Shown here: piece by piece, positions 1-10,405 of the stretch
Layout: each line of letters starts with the position of its first letter
How positions within the stretch are numbered: position 1 is the first letter of the stretch
Assembly: GCF_900177515.1 (NCBI RefSeq)
Contig: NZ_FXAK01000004.1
Location: 124,001-188,000 of the forward strand
From: Azospirillum oryzae
Lineage (GTDB): Bacteria > Pseudomonadota > Alphaproteobacteria > Azospirillales > Azospirillaceae
Length of the DNA: 64,000 bases
Direction of reading: 5' to 3'
Translations under genes and position numbers: made by a program
Notes under the pieces: model-generated
The model's input: the letters and a program-made list of their open reading frames with translations, nothing else
Databases searched by the model: none
Told to the model about the DNA's origin: nothing

Positions 1-3000
1 GCGGCAGTTCGCAGGGGACGACCACCTATAATCTGGCGGCGGCGACGGGCTGGGACAGCACGCTGTCGGCGGCGGCGGACAGCGCCGGCAACGGCATCAC
101 CGTGTCCAACACGCAGAAGCCGGCGATCACCTCCGTCACCTACAACGCGACGACCGGCGTGCTGACGGTGACCGGCACCAATCTGGTCCACCAGCCGGGG
201 GCGACGAACGACATCGACCTGTCGAAGCTGACCATCACCGGCCAGGGCGGGGCGGGCAGCGCCGTCGCCCTGAGCGGCGCGGTGGAGATCACCAGCGCCA
301 CCGGATTCTCCGTCACGCTGAGCGGGGGGACCAAGACCAGCATCGATGGTCTGCTGAACAAGGACGGCACCAGCGCCACCGACGCCACCAGCTACAAGAT
401 CGCCTCGGCCGACGACTGGAACGGCACGATCTATGGCGACATCTCCGATTCCACCGGCGTCGGGATCACCGTGTCGGGCCACAACGCCAACCCGGTGATC
501 GGCAGCCTGACCGGGGACAGCGTCGCCTGGGCCGGCGAAGGCAACACGGTGCTGCTGGATTCCGGCACCGACGCCACCGTTTCGGATGCGGAGAACGGCG
601 CGGCCAGCTGGAGCGGCAGCGTGCTGACCGTCCAGCGTTCCGTTTCCGGCACCGCGGTGCCGCTGTCGTCGGACGTTTTCTCGTTCAACAGCAACGCCAC
701 CTTCTCCGAAAGCGGCGGCAACCTGCTGGATACCGGCAATGCCAACGCCGTCTTCGGCACCGTCAGCAACACCGGCGGCACCCTGACCGTCACCTTCAAC
801 GGCAGCGCCACCGCGACGCTGATCCAGACGGTGATGCGGAACATCCTGTACCGGAACGACACGCCGACCGGCGACACCGTCATCCGCTACAGCATGACCG
901 ACGGGCACGACGGCAGCACCACCGCCGACGTGACGGTGACCAGCGACACCATCTATGTCACCAACACCGCCGACGCCGCCGGCACCGGCGTGGCGGACGG
1001 CATCGCTCTGCGCGAGGCCGTGGCCATCGCCCTGGCCGACACCACCGGCACCCAGACGATCAAGTTCGCCTCCTCGCTGGCCAGCGGCAGCATCACGCTG
1101 GGCTCCGACCTGGCGGTGACGGAGAACCTGACCTTCGACGCCGATGCGGCCAGCGGCCTGACCATAACCGGCAGCACCATCACCGTGTCGTCGGGCGTCA
1201 CGCTGACGCTGACCAACGGCACCGGCGACACGCTGGCCGTCGCCAGCAAGATCACCGGCGCCGGCGCCATCGCCAAGACCGGTACCGGCACCGCGACGCT
1301 GACCGGCGGCAACGACTATAGCGGCGCCACCACCATCAGCGCCGGCACGCTGACGGTCGCCGACGGCATCGGCGACGGCAGCGCCGTGACGGTGTCGGCG
1401 GGCGCCACGCTGAACCTGTCGGGGGCGGAGACCATCGGGTCGCTGGCAGGATCCGGCAGCGTCACGCTGGGCGGCAACACGCTGAGCGTCGGCGGCGCCA
1501 ACACCAGCACGAGCTTCGACGGCATCATCAGCGGCACCGGCGGCGTCACCAAGACCGGCGCCGGCACCCTGACCCTGACCGGCACCAACAGCTACGCCGG
1601 CGCCACCACCGTCAGCGCCGGCACCCTGGCACTGAACAGCAGCGCCGGTACCGCGCTCGCCGACAGCAGCGCGGTTTCGGTGGCGTCGGGCGCCACGCTG
1701 AGCCTCACTTCGGCGACCGAGACCATCGGCAACCTGTCGGGCAGCGGCACCCTGGCGCTGGGCGCCAACGCGCTGACCCTCAGCCTGACGAGCAACCAGA
1801 CCTTCAGCGGTGCCATCACCGGCACCTCGGCGTCCAGCCTGACGCTGAGCGCCAATAGCGGCGCCACGACTCTGACTCTGTCCGGCACCTCCAACAGCAG
1901 CGGCTTCGCCGGCGGTATCACCCTCACCTCCGGCACGTTGCTGGTTTCCAGCGACAGCAACCTGGGCACCGGCACCCTGACGCTGGACGGCGGCACGCTG
2001 CGGCTGAGCGGCGCCGTCGGCACCATCGACAATGCCATCTCCATCGGCAGCAACACCGGCACGATCAGCGTCGCCCCCAGCGGCAGCGCCACCATCTCCG
2101 GCCTCATCAGCGGGTCGGGCACCCTGACCAAGGCCGCCGGCGGCGACCTGGCCCTGTCCGGCAACAACAGCGGCTTCAGCGGCGCCTTCACCATCAACGC
2201 CGGTACGGTGACGATCAACCACGCCAACGCGCTGGGCAGCACCACCGGCGGCACCACGGTGGCGGACGGCGCCGCACTGGCCCTGTCGGGCAACATCACC
2301 GTCGCCGAGAACCTGACCCTGTCGGGCAGCGGCGTTTCGTCGGGCGGCGCGCTGATCAGCGCCAGCGGCACCAACACGGTCAGCGGCACCGTCACGCTGA
2401 ACGCCGACGCCACCGTCACCACCACCAGCGCCCTGACCATCAGCGGCGTGGTCAGCGGCGCCAACGCCCTGACCAAAGCGGGCAGCGGCAGCCTGACCCT
2501 GTCGGGCAACAACAGCTACACCGGCGCCACCACCATCAGCGCCGGCACGCTGGTCGCCGGCCACGCCAACGCGCTGGGCACCACCGCCGGCAGCACCACG
2601 GTGGACAGCGGCGCCACCCTGGCGGTCGCCAGCGGCGTCACGCTGGCGGAGAACCTCACCGTCTCCGGCACCGGCGTGTCGTCGGCCGGCGCCCTGCAGG
2701 TGACCAGCGGCAGCGCCACCGTCAGCGGCACCGTCGCCATGGGTGCCGACAGCACCATCGGCGTGTCGGGCACCGGCCTGACCCTGTCGGGCGTGGTCAG
2801 CGGTTCCTATGCCCTGACCAAGGCCGGCAGCGGAATGCTGACCCTGTCGGGCGACAACAGCTATACCGAGGCCACCACCGTCGGCGCCGGCGTCCTGTAC
2901 ATCACCCACGCCAACGCGCTGGGCAGCACCGCCGCCGGCACCACCGTCGCCAGCGGCGCCACCCTGCGCATCGGCACCGGCCTGACCATCGCCGAGAACC

Positions 3001-6000
3001 TGACGATCAGCGGCATCGGCGTGTCGTCCGGGATCGGCGCGGTGAAGGTCAACGGCGGAACGGCCACCATCACCGGCACCGTCACCTTGGGGGCGAACGC
3101 CGACATCGGCTCCTACAACAGCGGCGATACGCTGACGATCAGCGGCACCGTGTCCGGCGCCTACAACCTGACCAAGGTCGGCGCCGGCACGGTGGTGCTG
3201 AGCGGAACCAACGGCTACACCGGCACCACCACCGTCAGCGCCGGCACCCTGTCGATCACCGGTTCCGGCAACATCGGCAGCGCCGGCATCACGCTGAACG
3301 GCGGCACGCTGGACGTGACCGGCAGCGCCGTCACGCTGGCCAACGCCATCGCGCTGGGGAGCGGCCACGGCACCGTCAGCGTCGGCTCCGGCAACGCGCT
3401 CACCCTGTCGGGCGCCATCAGCGGATCCTACAACCTGACCAAGTCGGGCGCCGGCACGCTGACCCTGTCCGGCACCGGCACCGGCACCTACACCGGCACC
3501 ACCACGGTCGGCGCCGGCACGATGGTCGTCACCGGCACCCTGAACGGCGCTTCGGCCGGAGCGGTCACGGTGGGCAACGGCGGCACGCTGGCAGGCACGG
3601 GCACCGTCAACGGTGGTCTGACCGTGCAGTCCGGCGGCACGCTGTCGCCGGGCATCGCCGGCACCAACAACGGCGTCGGCACCCTGACCGTCAACGGCGG
3701 CCTGACCATCCAGTCGGGCGGCACGCTGGCGGTCGATCTGGCCAGCACCAGCAACTACGACCAGGTGGCGGTCACCGGGGCGGTCGACGTCGGCAGCGCC
3801 ACCCTGACCACTGGCGGCGCCTATGTCCCGGCCAAGACGGCGAACGGCGACAGCTTCGTCATCATCGCCAACGACGGCAGCGATGCCGTCACCGGCACCT
3901 TCACCGGGCTGGCGTCGGGCGCCACGCTGAGCCTCAACAGCGGGTCGATCACCGTCAGCTATGCCGCCGGCAGCAACAGCAACGACGTCGTGCTGACCGG
4001 GCCGGTCAACCAGGCCCCGACACTGGCCGGCACCTTCACCACCGCCGGCACCGTCGACGACAACGCCACCACCACGCCCTTCGGCAGCGTAACGGTGGGC
4101 GACACCGACGACAGCACCGGCAGCTTCACCGTCACCATCGCCTACACCGCGGCCAACGGCACGCTGTCCAGCGCCGGCGGCGGGCTGACCGGCACGGCCG
4201 GCAACTACACACTGACCGCCACCACGCCGGGCGACCTGCAGACCCTGCTGCAGGCGCTGGTCTTCACCCCCACCAACAACCAGGTGGCGCCCGGCAGCAC
4301 GGTGCAGACCACCTTCACCCTGACCGCCAGCGACGGCACGAGCAGCAGCAGCGCCAACAGCAGCACGGTGGTCACCGCCAGTTCGATCAACGACGCGCCG
4401 ACCGACATCGCCCTGTCGAACAGCTCCGTCACCATCTTCGACGGCACCAACGCGGTGGTCGGCACCCTGTCCGCCACCGATGCCGACACCGGCCAGACCC
4501 TGACCTACACGCTGGTCAGCGGCACGGGCGACACCGACAACGCGCTGTTCACCATATCCGGCACCGCGCTGCTCGCGAACAACGCCGCCACCCTGACCGG
4601 CGGGCAGAGCTATTCCGTCCGCGTGCAGGTCGGCGACGGCACCGCCACCTCTGAGAAGACGTTCAGCATCAGCGTGACGAACGATCTGGTGGTCGACGTC
4701 ACCGCCATCGACAGCAGCGCGCCGGCCGGCACCTACACCGCCGACAAGGCCGATGGCGGCGGCCTGGACCTGCGGGAGGCGATCACCCTCGCCAACGCCG
4801 TCTCGGGCAACGTCACCATCCGCTTCGCCGGGACGTTGGCCGGCACCATCACGCTGCCCAGCACCCTGACAGTGCGGAGCGGCGTGACGCTGGAGATGGA
4901 CAGCGACACCGACAGCCGGGGGATCACCATCACTGGCAACGGCTTCACGCTGGGCAACAGCTTCGGCGTCAGCGTCAGTGAGGGCGACACGCTGACCATC
5001 AACTCGACCCTGGCCGACAACGGCACCAGCGATGCGGCGGCCTTGACCAAGAGCGGCAGCGGCACGCTGGTGCTGGGCGGCACCAACAACACCGCCAGCG
5101 GCGACACCGGCATCAACAGCATCACCGTCAACGCCGGCATGCTGCAGGTGGCGGGCGACGCCAATCTCGGCACCGGTACGCTGACAATGAGCGGCGGCAG
5201 CCTGACCGTCACCGGCGCCACCACCATCGACAACGCCATCACCCTGTCGTCCGACGCCTCCGTCACCAACGCCAACGCCGTCACCCTGTCCGGCGCCATC
5301 ACCGGCAGCGGCGGCCTGACCAAGCTCGACTCCGGTAAGCTGACGCTGAGCAGTGCCGGCAACAGCTACTCCGGCGGCACCACGCTGCGCGGCGAGGTGG
5401 AACTGGGTACGACCGGCACCATCGGCAGCGGCACCATCACGCTGAACAGCGGCACGCTGACCACCACAGCGACCAGCCAGACCCTGACCAACGCCATCGT
5501 CATGACCGGCAGCGGCACGGTGAAGACCACCAACGCCCTAACCCTCTCCGGCACCCTCAGCGGCACCGGCGCCCTGACCAAGGCCGGCACCGGCACGCTG
5601 ACCCTGTCGGGCAGCAACAGCCACAGCGGGTCGATCACCAGCAGCGCCGGCACCCTGACGGCGGCGGGCGGCAGCGCCATCGGCGACGGCAGCGCCGTAA
5701 CGGTGAACTCCGGCGCCATCCTGACCCTCGCGGCGGCCGAGACCATTGGATCGCTCACCGGCTCCGGCACGGTGACGCTCGGCAGCCACACGCTGACTGT
5801 CGGCCTGTCCAGCGGCACCGCCACCTTCTCCGGTGCCATCACCGGCACCGGCGGCCTGACCAAGATCGGGGCCGGCACGCTGACCCTGTCGGGCAACAGC
5901 AGCTACTCCGGTGCGACCACCCTGTCGGGCGGCGGATTGACGGTGTCGGGCGGTTCGGCGATCGGCGACGACAGCGCGGTGACGGTCGGCGCCGGCACCA

Positions 6001-9000
6001 CCTTGACCTTGTCGAGCGACGAGACCATCGGCTCGCTCGCCGGTGCCGGTTCGGTGGCGCTGGGCGCCAACACGCTGACCACCGGGATCAACAACAACTC
6101 CACCACCTTCTCCGGCACCATCAGCGGCAGCGGCACGCTGTCCCTCGACGGCACCGGCACCCTGACGCTGTCGGGAAGCAACAGCAGCGGCTTCACCGGC
6201 ACCACGACGGTGCGGGGCAGCGGCACGCTGAGCGTGGCCGGCGATGCCAACCTGGGCAGCGGCACCGTGACGCTGAACGGCGGCACGCTGACGGTGACCG
6301 GGGCGGGCACCATCGACAACGCTTTCGACACCGGGGTCAACGGCGCCACCATCAACACCGCCGGCGCCGTCACCCTGTCGGGCGCCATCGGCGGCAACGA
6401 CGGCCTGACCAAGACCGGAACCGGCACGCTGACCCTGTCGGGCACCAGCAGCTACAGCGGCCCCACCACCGTGTCGGCGGGCACGCTGCTGGTGACGGGG
6501 GCGCTCGACGGCACCATGGGCGTGACGGTGGCCTCCGGCGCCACGCTGGGCGGCACCGGCAGCCTCTTCACCAGCGGTTCGTCCAACACGCTGACGGTGG
6601 CCTCCGGCGCCACGCTGGCGCCCGGCGTCGCCGGCACCAACAGCGGCATCGGCGCGCTGACCGTCAACGGCAATTTGGCGATGAGCGGCACCCTGGCGGT
6701 GGAGATCGCCGGCACCGGCTCGCCCGGCACCACCTACGACCAGGTGATCGTCAGCGGCGGCGTCACGCTGGCCAGCGGATCCAGCGCCCTCACCGTAGCG
6801 CGCGTCAACGGCTTCAATGCCGTCAACGCCGCCACCTACACGATCATCAACCAAACCGGCGCCGGGGCGGTCTCCAACACGCTGTCCGGGCTGGCGCAGG
6901 GCGCCACGCTGACCAGCAACGGCGACCTCTACACGGTCGACTATGTCGGCGGCACCGGCAACGACTTGGTGCTGAACGCCATCGTCAACCCGACCGTCTC
7001 GTCGGTCACCTCCACCACCGCCGACGGCACCTACAAGGCCGGCAGCACCGTCACCATCACCGTCACCTTCAGCCGAGCGGTGACGGTCACCGGCACGCCG
7101 CTGCTGGCGCTGGGCCTGACCGGCCGCAGCGCCACCTACAGCGGCGGGTCGGGGACGACGACGCTGACCTTCACCTACACGGTGCAGGACGGCGACAGCT
7201 CGACCGACCTCGACTATGCCTCGACAAGCGCCCTGACGCTGAACGGCGGCAGCATCGCCGACAGCTCCACCAGCCTGGACGCGATCCTGACCCTGGCCAC
7301 GCCGGGGGCGGCCAATTCGCTGGGGGCCAACAAGGCGATCGTCATCGACACCGCGGCGCCGACCATCAGCTCCGTCTCGGCGGTGAACGGCACCTACCGG
7401 GCCGGCGAGACCATCGACGTCACCGTCACCTTCAACGAGGCGGTGACCGTCACCGGCACGCCGACCTTCGGGATCACGCTCGACAACGGCACGGTGGTGC
7501 AGGCGACCTACCTGTCGGGGTCGGGCGGCACCGCGCTGATCTTCCGCTACACCGTCGGCAGCAATCTGATCGACGCCGACGGCATCGGCATCGGCGGCTC
7601 GATCAGCGGCGGCAGCATCGCCGATCTGGTCGGCAACAGCGCCGTCCGCACGCTGAACGGCATCGCCAGCATGACCGGCGTGCGCATCGACAGCGTCCAT
7701 CCCACCGTCACCACCGTCACCGCCAGCACCGAGAACGGCACCTACACCACCGGCGATACCATCTCGATCCAGGTGACCTTCAGCGAGGCGGTGACCGTTA
7801 ACGGCACGCCGACGCTGGCGCTGAACACCGGCCGCACCGCCAGCTACAGCAGCGGGGCCGGCACCAGCACGCTGACCTTCACCTACACGGTGCAGGCCGG
7901 CGACACCGTGGCCGACCTGGACGCCAGCGGCACGTCGGCGCTGACGGGATCGATCACCGACATCGCCGGCAACGCCGGCATCCTGACCCTGGCGACGCCG
8001 GGCGACCTGCGGTCGCTGGGGCTGAACAAGGACATCGCCATCGACACCACGGCGCCGTCGATCCGCAGCGTCATCGTCCCCACCGACGGCACCTACGGCG
8101 TCGGCAAGACGATGAGCTTCTACATCCAGGCAAGCGAGGTGCTGATCGTCAACGGCTCCCCGACGATCACGCTGGACATCGGCGGCCAGACCCGCCAGGC
8201 GGCCTACAACCCGGCAGCCAGCAGCGGGTCGATCCTGCGCTTCGACTATGTGGTGCAGGCGGGCGACAGCGACGCCGACGGCATCGCCGTCACCGGCCTG
8301 AACCTGAACGGAGGCAGCATCACCGACAAGGCCCGCATCCCGCTGCCCTCGACGCTGACCGGCGTGCCGGGCCTGCAGAACGTCCTGGTCGACACCGTTG
8401 CGCCGGACACTCCCTCGGTCCCGGTGCTGGCGCCCGGACAGGACACCGGCGTCTCCGCCACCGACGGGGTGACCAACCTCAGCCGCCCGACGCTGGGCGG
8501 CACGGCGGAAGCTGGGGCCACCGTCACCATCCTGGTCGACGGCGTGGCGGTCGGCACCACCATCGCCGGGTCCGACGGCAGCTGGAGCTTCACGCCCACC
8601 ACCCCGCTGGCCGACGGCACCCATGCCATCACCAGCCGGGCGACCGACAGGGCCGGCAACAGCAGCGGCACCTCGGCGGCGCTGACCCTGACCATCGACG
8701 CCACGGCGCCGGTGCTGTCGATCCCGACGGTTGCCGGCGGCATCGACAACACGGCCAACGTCACCTCCGCCACCCGCCCGACCCTGACCGGCACCGCCGA
8801 TCCGAACAGCACGGTCGCCGTCATCGTCGACGGTGTGGCCGTCGGCACGGCCACGGCCGGCAGCGACGGGCGCTGGAGCTTCGCCGTCACCACCCCGCTG
8901 GCCGACGGCACCCACAGCGTCGTCACCACCGCCACCGACAACGCCGGCAACATCGGCCGGTCGGGCACGCTGAGCCTGACGGTCGACACCCGGGCCCCGA

Positions 9001-10322
9001 CGGTGTCGACCGGCGGGACCGGTCCGACGCTGAGCGCCGGCGGGACGGCGACGCTGGGATCCGCGGTTTCGCTGTCGGACGCCAGCTCGCTGAACCGGGT
9101 GACGGTTACCCTGACCGACGCCCGCAACGGCGACGAGCTGGTGATCGGCACCCTGCCGGCCGGCATCACCGCGACCCGCGACGGCACCAGCATCGTGCTG
9201 ACCGGCACGGCATCGGCGGCCGACTATCAGGCGGCGGTGCGGGCGATCGGGCTGAGGTCGAGCGCCGGCGATCCGAGCTTTGCCGGTGCCGCGACCAGCC
9301 GGTCGATCAGCATCCAGGCCCGCGATCTTGCCGGCAACAGCTCGGCCGCGACGACGGTGACGGTCGCGGTGGCCCGCGCCACGACCACGACCATCCCGGC
9401 AACCACCACGCCCATCACCACCAGCGGCAACGGTCCGTCGCAGTCCAGCAGCGCAGGAACCGGCTCTTCGTCGAACGGCCCGTCCTCCAACGGCGCGTCG
9501 GGCGGCCCCGGCACCAACGGGTCCGGACCGACCCTGCCAGGCAGCAGCGGCGCCAACAACGGCGGCGGCCCCCCCGGCAGTGCGTCCAGCACGGATGCCG
9601 GCCGTTCGGTGACGCTGAACAACATCGGCGGCAGCTCGTCCAGCACGGATGCCGGCCGCTCGGTGACGCTGAACAGCATCGGCGGCAGCTCGTCCAGCAC
9701 CGACGCCGGCCGCTCGGTGACGCTGAACAGCATCGGCGGCGGTTCGTCCAACGCCGGCAGCGGATTGGGCGGTGGCCTGGGCGGCAGCGGTCTGGGTGGC
9801 ACCGGCCTGGGCGGCAATGGTTTGGGCGGAAACGGTTTGGGGAGCGGCCTCGGCACCGGCGGCACGGGTGGCGCGACGCGCAACACCACCGGCAGCCAGA
9901 CCGGCCAGGGCACTCCCGGCCAGACCGGCATCCAGGGCAACGGCCTGAACAACGGTCAGGGTCAGGGGCAAGGGCAGGGCCTTGGTCAGGATCGGGGCAA
10001 CGGTCTCGGCACCGGACAGGGCCGTGGTCCGGCGACCGGACAGCCGGGGACCCAGGGCTCGCGGGGCCAGCAAGGACAGGGACAGGGCGAGCAGCAGGGC
10101 CAGCCCCAGCAGGACCAGGGCGCTCCCCAGGATGGCGGCGGCGCCCCGGCGGACGGTGCCGGCCGGACGGCGGACCGCGGGGCGGACAACCGCGCCGAGA
10201 TCATGCCGGCCTCTCCCGGCTTCGCCCGTCAGGTCGCCCGCGCCCATGGCGGCCCGGCCGGTGCCGCAGACCTGCTGGCGGCGCTCGCCAGCCACATCCT
10301 GCCCGACAGCTGGGCCGCCTGA
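1..10322 (+). CDS. Giant repeat-rich surface adhesin-like protein (5' end outside the window)
   Basis: The frame is open from base 3, and residues before the first in-window start (GTG at 102) continue the same repeat style, so the true start lies upstream. Numbering from that GTG, 3,406 residues are visible. They contain two CSLREA/beta-helix-type segments (IALREAV near 300, LDLREAI near 1555) and two blocks of autotransporter-associated beta-strand repeats (GxGTLTLSGxNSYxG) at about 380-1260 and 1640-2230. A cadherin-like segment lies near 1300-1550, Bap-like Ig repeats at about 2300-2760, and two further Ig-like repeats at 2770-2970. The tail is Ser/Gly/Gln-rich. There is no C-terminal autotransporter barrel and no RTX nonapeptide block; the protein ends in a short hydrophobic Ala-rich segment. 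A role in adhesion or biofilm at the cell surface is inferred from domain content and from the export genes directly downstream. Confidence 0.88.
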   Translation, partial: GSSQGTTTYNLAAATGWDSTLSAAADSAGNGITVSNTQKPAITSVTYNATTGVLTVTGTNLVHQPGATNDIDLSKLTITGQGGAGSAVALSGAVEITSATGFSVTLSGGTKTSIDGLLNKDGTSATDATSYKIASADDWNGTIYGDISDSTGVGITVSGHNANPVIGSLTGDSVAWAGEGNTVLLDSGTDATVSDAENGAASWSGSVLTVQRSVSGTAVPLSSDVFSFNSNATFSESGGNLLDTGNANAVFGTVSNTGGTLTVTFNGSATATLIQTVMRNILYRNDTPTGDTVIRYSMTDGHDGSTTADVTVTSDTIYVTNTADAAGTGVADGIALREAVAIALADTTGTQTIKFASSLASGSITLGSDLAVTENLTFDADAASGLTITGSTITVSSGVTLTLTNGTGDTLAVASKITGAGAIAKTGTGTATLTGGNDYSGATTISAGTLTVADGIGDGSAVTVSAGATLNLSGAETIGSLAGSGSVTLGGNTLSVGGANTSTSFDGIISGTGGVTKTGAGTLTLTGTNSYAGATTVSAGTLALNSSAGTALADSSAVSVASGATLSLTSATETIGNLSGSGTLALGANALTLSLTSNQTFSGAITGTSASSLTLSANSGATTLTLSGTSNSSGFAGGITLTSGTLLVSSDSNLGTGTLTLDGGTLRLSGAVGTIDNAISIGSNTGTISVAPSGSATISGLISGSGTLTKAAGGDLALSGNNSGFSGAFTINAGTVTINHANALGSTTGGTTVADGAALALSGNITVAENLTLSGSGVSSGGALISASGTNTVSGTVTLNADATVTTTSALTISGVVSGANALTKAGSGSLTLSGNNSYTGATTISAGTLVAGHANALGTTAGSTTVDSGATLAVASGVTLAENLTVSGTGVSSAGALQVTSGSATVSGTVAMGADSTIGVSGTGLTLSGVVSGSYALTKAGSGMLTLSGDNSYTEATTVGAGVLYITHANALGSTAAGTTVASGATLRIGTGLTIAENLTISGIGVSSGIGAVKVNGGTATITGTVTLGANADIGSYNSGDTLTISGTVSGAYNLTKVGAGTVVLSGTNGYTGTTTVSAGTLSITGSGNIGSAGITLNGGTLDVTGSAVTLANAIALGSGHGTVSVGSGNALTLSGAISGSYNLTKSGAGTLTLSGTGTGTYTGTTTVGAGTMVVTGTLNGASAGAVTVGNGGTLAGTGTVNGGLTVQSGGTLSPGIAGTNNGVGTLTVNGGLTIQSGGTLAVDLASTSNYDQVAVTGAVDVGSATLTTGGAYVPAKTANGDSFVIIANDGSDAVTGTFTGLASGATLSLNSGSITVSYAAGSNSNDVVLTGPVNQAPTLAGTFTTAGTVDDNATTTPFGSVTVGDTDDSTGSFTVTIAYTAANGTLSSAGGGLTGTAGNYTLTATTPGDLQTLLQALVFTPTNNQVAPGSTVQTTFTLTASDGTSSSSANSSTVVTASSINDAPTDIALSNSSVTIFDGTNAVVGTLSATDADTGQTLTYTLVSGTGDTDNALFTISGTALLANNAATLTGGQSYSVRVQVGDGTATSEKTFSISVTNDLVVDVTAIDSSAPAGTYTADKADGGGLDLREAITLANAVSGNVTIRFAGTLAGTITLPSTLTVRSGVTLEMDSDTDSRGITITGNGFTLGNSFGVSVSEGDTLTINSTLADNGTSDAAALTKSGSGTLVLGGTNNTASGDTGINSITVNAGMLQVAGDANLGTGTLTMSGGSLTVTGATTIDNAITLSSDASVTNANAVTLSGAITGSGGLTKLDSGKLTLSSAGNSYSGGTTLRGEVELGTTGTIGSGTITLNSGTLTTTATSQTLTNAIVMTGSGTVKTTNALTLSGTLSGTGALTKAGTGTLTLSGSNSHSGSITSSAGTLTAAGGSAIGDGSAVTVNSGAILTLAAAETIGSLTGSGTVTLGSHTLTVGLSSGTATFSGAITGTGGLTKIGAGTLTLSGNSSYSGATTLSGGGLTVSGGSAIGDDSAVTVGAGTTLTLSSDETIGSLAGAGSVALGANTLTTGINNNSTTFSGTISGSGTLSLDGTGTLTLSGSNSSGFTGTTTVRGSGTLSVAGDANLGSGTVTLNGGTLTVTGAGTIDNAFDTGVNGATINTAGAVTLSGAIGGNDGLTKTGTGTLTLSGTSSYSGPTTVSAGTLLVTGALDGTMGVTVASGATLGGTGSLFTSGSSNTLTVASGATLAPGVAGTNSGIGALTVNGNLAMSGTLAVEIAGTGSPGTTYDQVIVSGGVTLASGSSALTVARVNGFNAVNAATYTIINQTGAGAVSNTLSGLAQGATLTSNGDLYTVDYVGGTGNDLVLNAIVNPTVSSVTSTTADGTYKAGSTVTITVTFSRAVTVTGTPLLALGLTGRSATYSGGSGTTTLTFTYTVQDGDSSTDLDYASTSALTLNGGSIADSSTSLDAILTLATPGAANSLGANKAIVIDTAAPTISSVSAVNGTYRAGETIDVTVTFNEAVTVTGTPTFGITLDNGTVVQATYLSGSGGTALIFRYTVGSNLIDADGIGIGGSISGGSIADLVGNSAVRTLNGIASMTGVRIDSVHPTVTTVTASTENGTYTTGDTISIQVTFSEAVTVNGTPTLALNTGRTASYSSGAGTSTLTFTYTVQAGDTVADLDASGTSALTGSITDIAGNAGILTLATPGDLRSLGLNKDIAIDTTAPSIRSVIVPTDGTYGVGKTMSFYIQASEVLIVNGSPTITLDIGGQTRQAAYNPAASSGSILRFDYVVQAGDSDADGIAVTGLNLNGGSITDKARIPLPSTLTGVPGLQNVLVDTVAPDTPSVPVLAPGQDTGVSATDGVTNLSRPTLGGTAEAGATVTILVDGVAVGTTIAGSDGSWSFTPTTPLADGTHAITSRATDRAGNSSGTSAALTLTIDATAPVLSIPTVAGGIDNTANVTSATRPTLTGTADPNSTVAVIVDGVAVGTATAGSDGRWSFAVTTPLADGTHSVVTTATDNAGNIGRSGTLSLTVDTRAPTVSTGGTGPTLSAGGTATLGSAVSLSDASSLNRVTVTLTDARNGDELVIGTLPAGITATRDGTSIVLTGTASAADYQAAVRAIGLRSSAGDPSFAGAATSRSISIQARDLAGNSSAATTVTVAVARATTTTIPATTTPITTSGNGPSQSSSAGTGSSSNGPSSNGASGGPGTNGSGPTLPGSSGANNGGGPPGSASSTDAGRSVTLNNIGGSSSSTDAGRSVTLNSIGGSSSSTDAGRSVTLNSIGGGSSNAGSGLGGGLGGSGLGGTGLGGNGLGGNGLGSGLGTGGTGGATRNTTGSQTGQGTPGQTGIQGNGLNNGQGQGQGQGLGQDRGNGLGTGQGRGPATGQPGTQGSRGQQGQGQGEQQGQPQQDQGAPQDGGGAPADGAGRTADRGADNRAEIMPASPGFARQVARAHGGPAGAADLLAALASHILPDSWAA
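9585..9746 (+). repeat. Three tandem 54-bp coding repeats in the giant protein tail
   Basis: The 54-bp unit encodes an 18-residue motif (SSTDAGRSVTLNSIGGSS) three times in a row. Start points of the copies differ by exactly 54 bases (9588, 9642, 9696). The DNA is nearly identical between copies, which suggests recent duplication and possible length variation between strains. It lies just before a Gly-Leu-Gly-rich stretch. Confidence 0.85.
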
Positions 10323-10405
10323 CGGCGGCCCTTTCCCACCGCCCTTCTTCCTCCAGCGTCGCTTTCCTCTCCCAATTTTTTCCGCCGAACGGAATTGCTC
10401 CCACC

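Noticed and set aside
1200..6600. Regularly spaced DNA repeats that could suggest CRISPR
   Set aside because: They are diverged, in frame and encode beta-strand repeats of one protein; spacing and sequence vary and no spacers exist.
10323..10405. Terminator between the giant protein gene and the TolC gene
   Set aside because: No hairpin was found in the 83-bp gap, so read-through is possible and no terminator is called.
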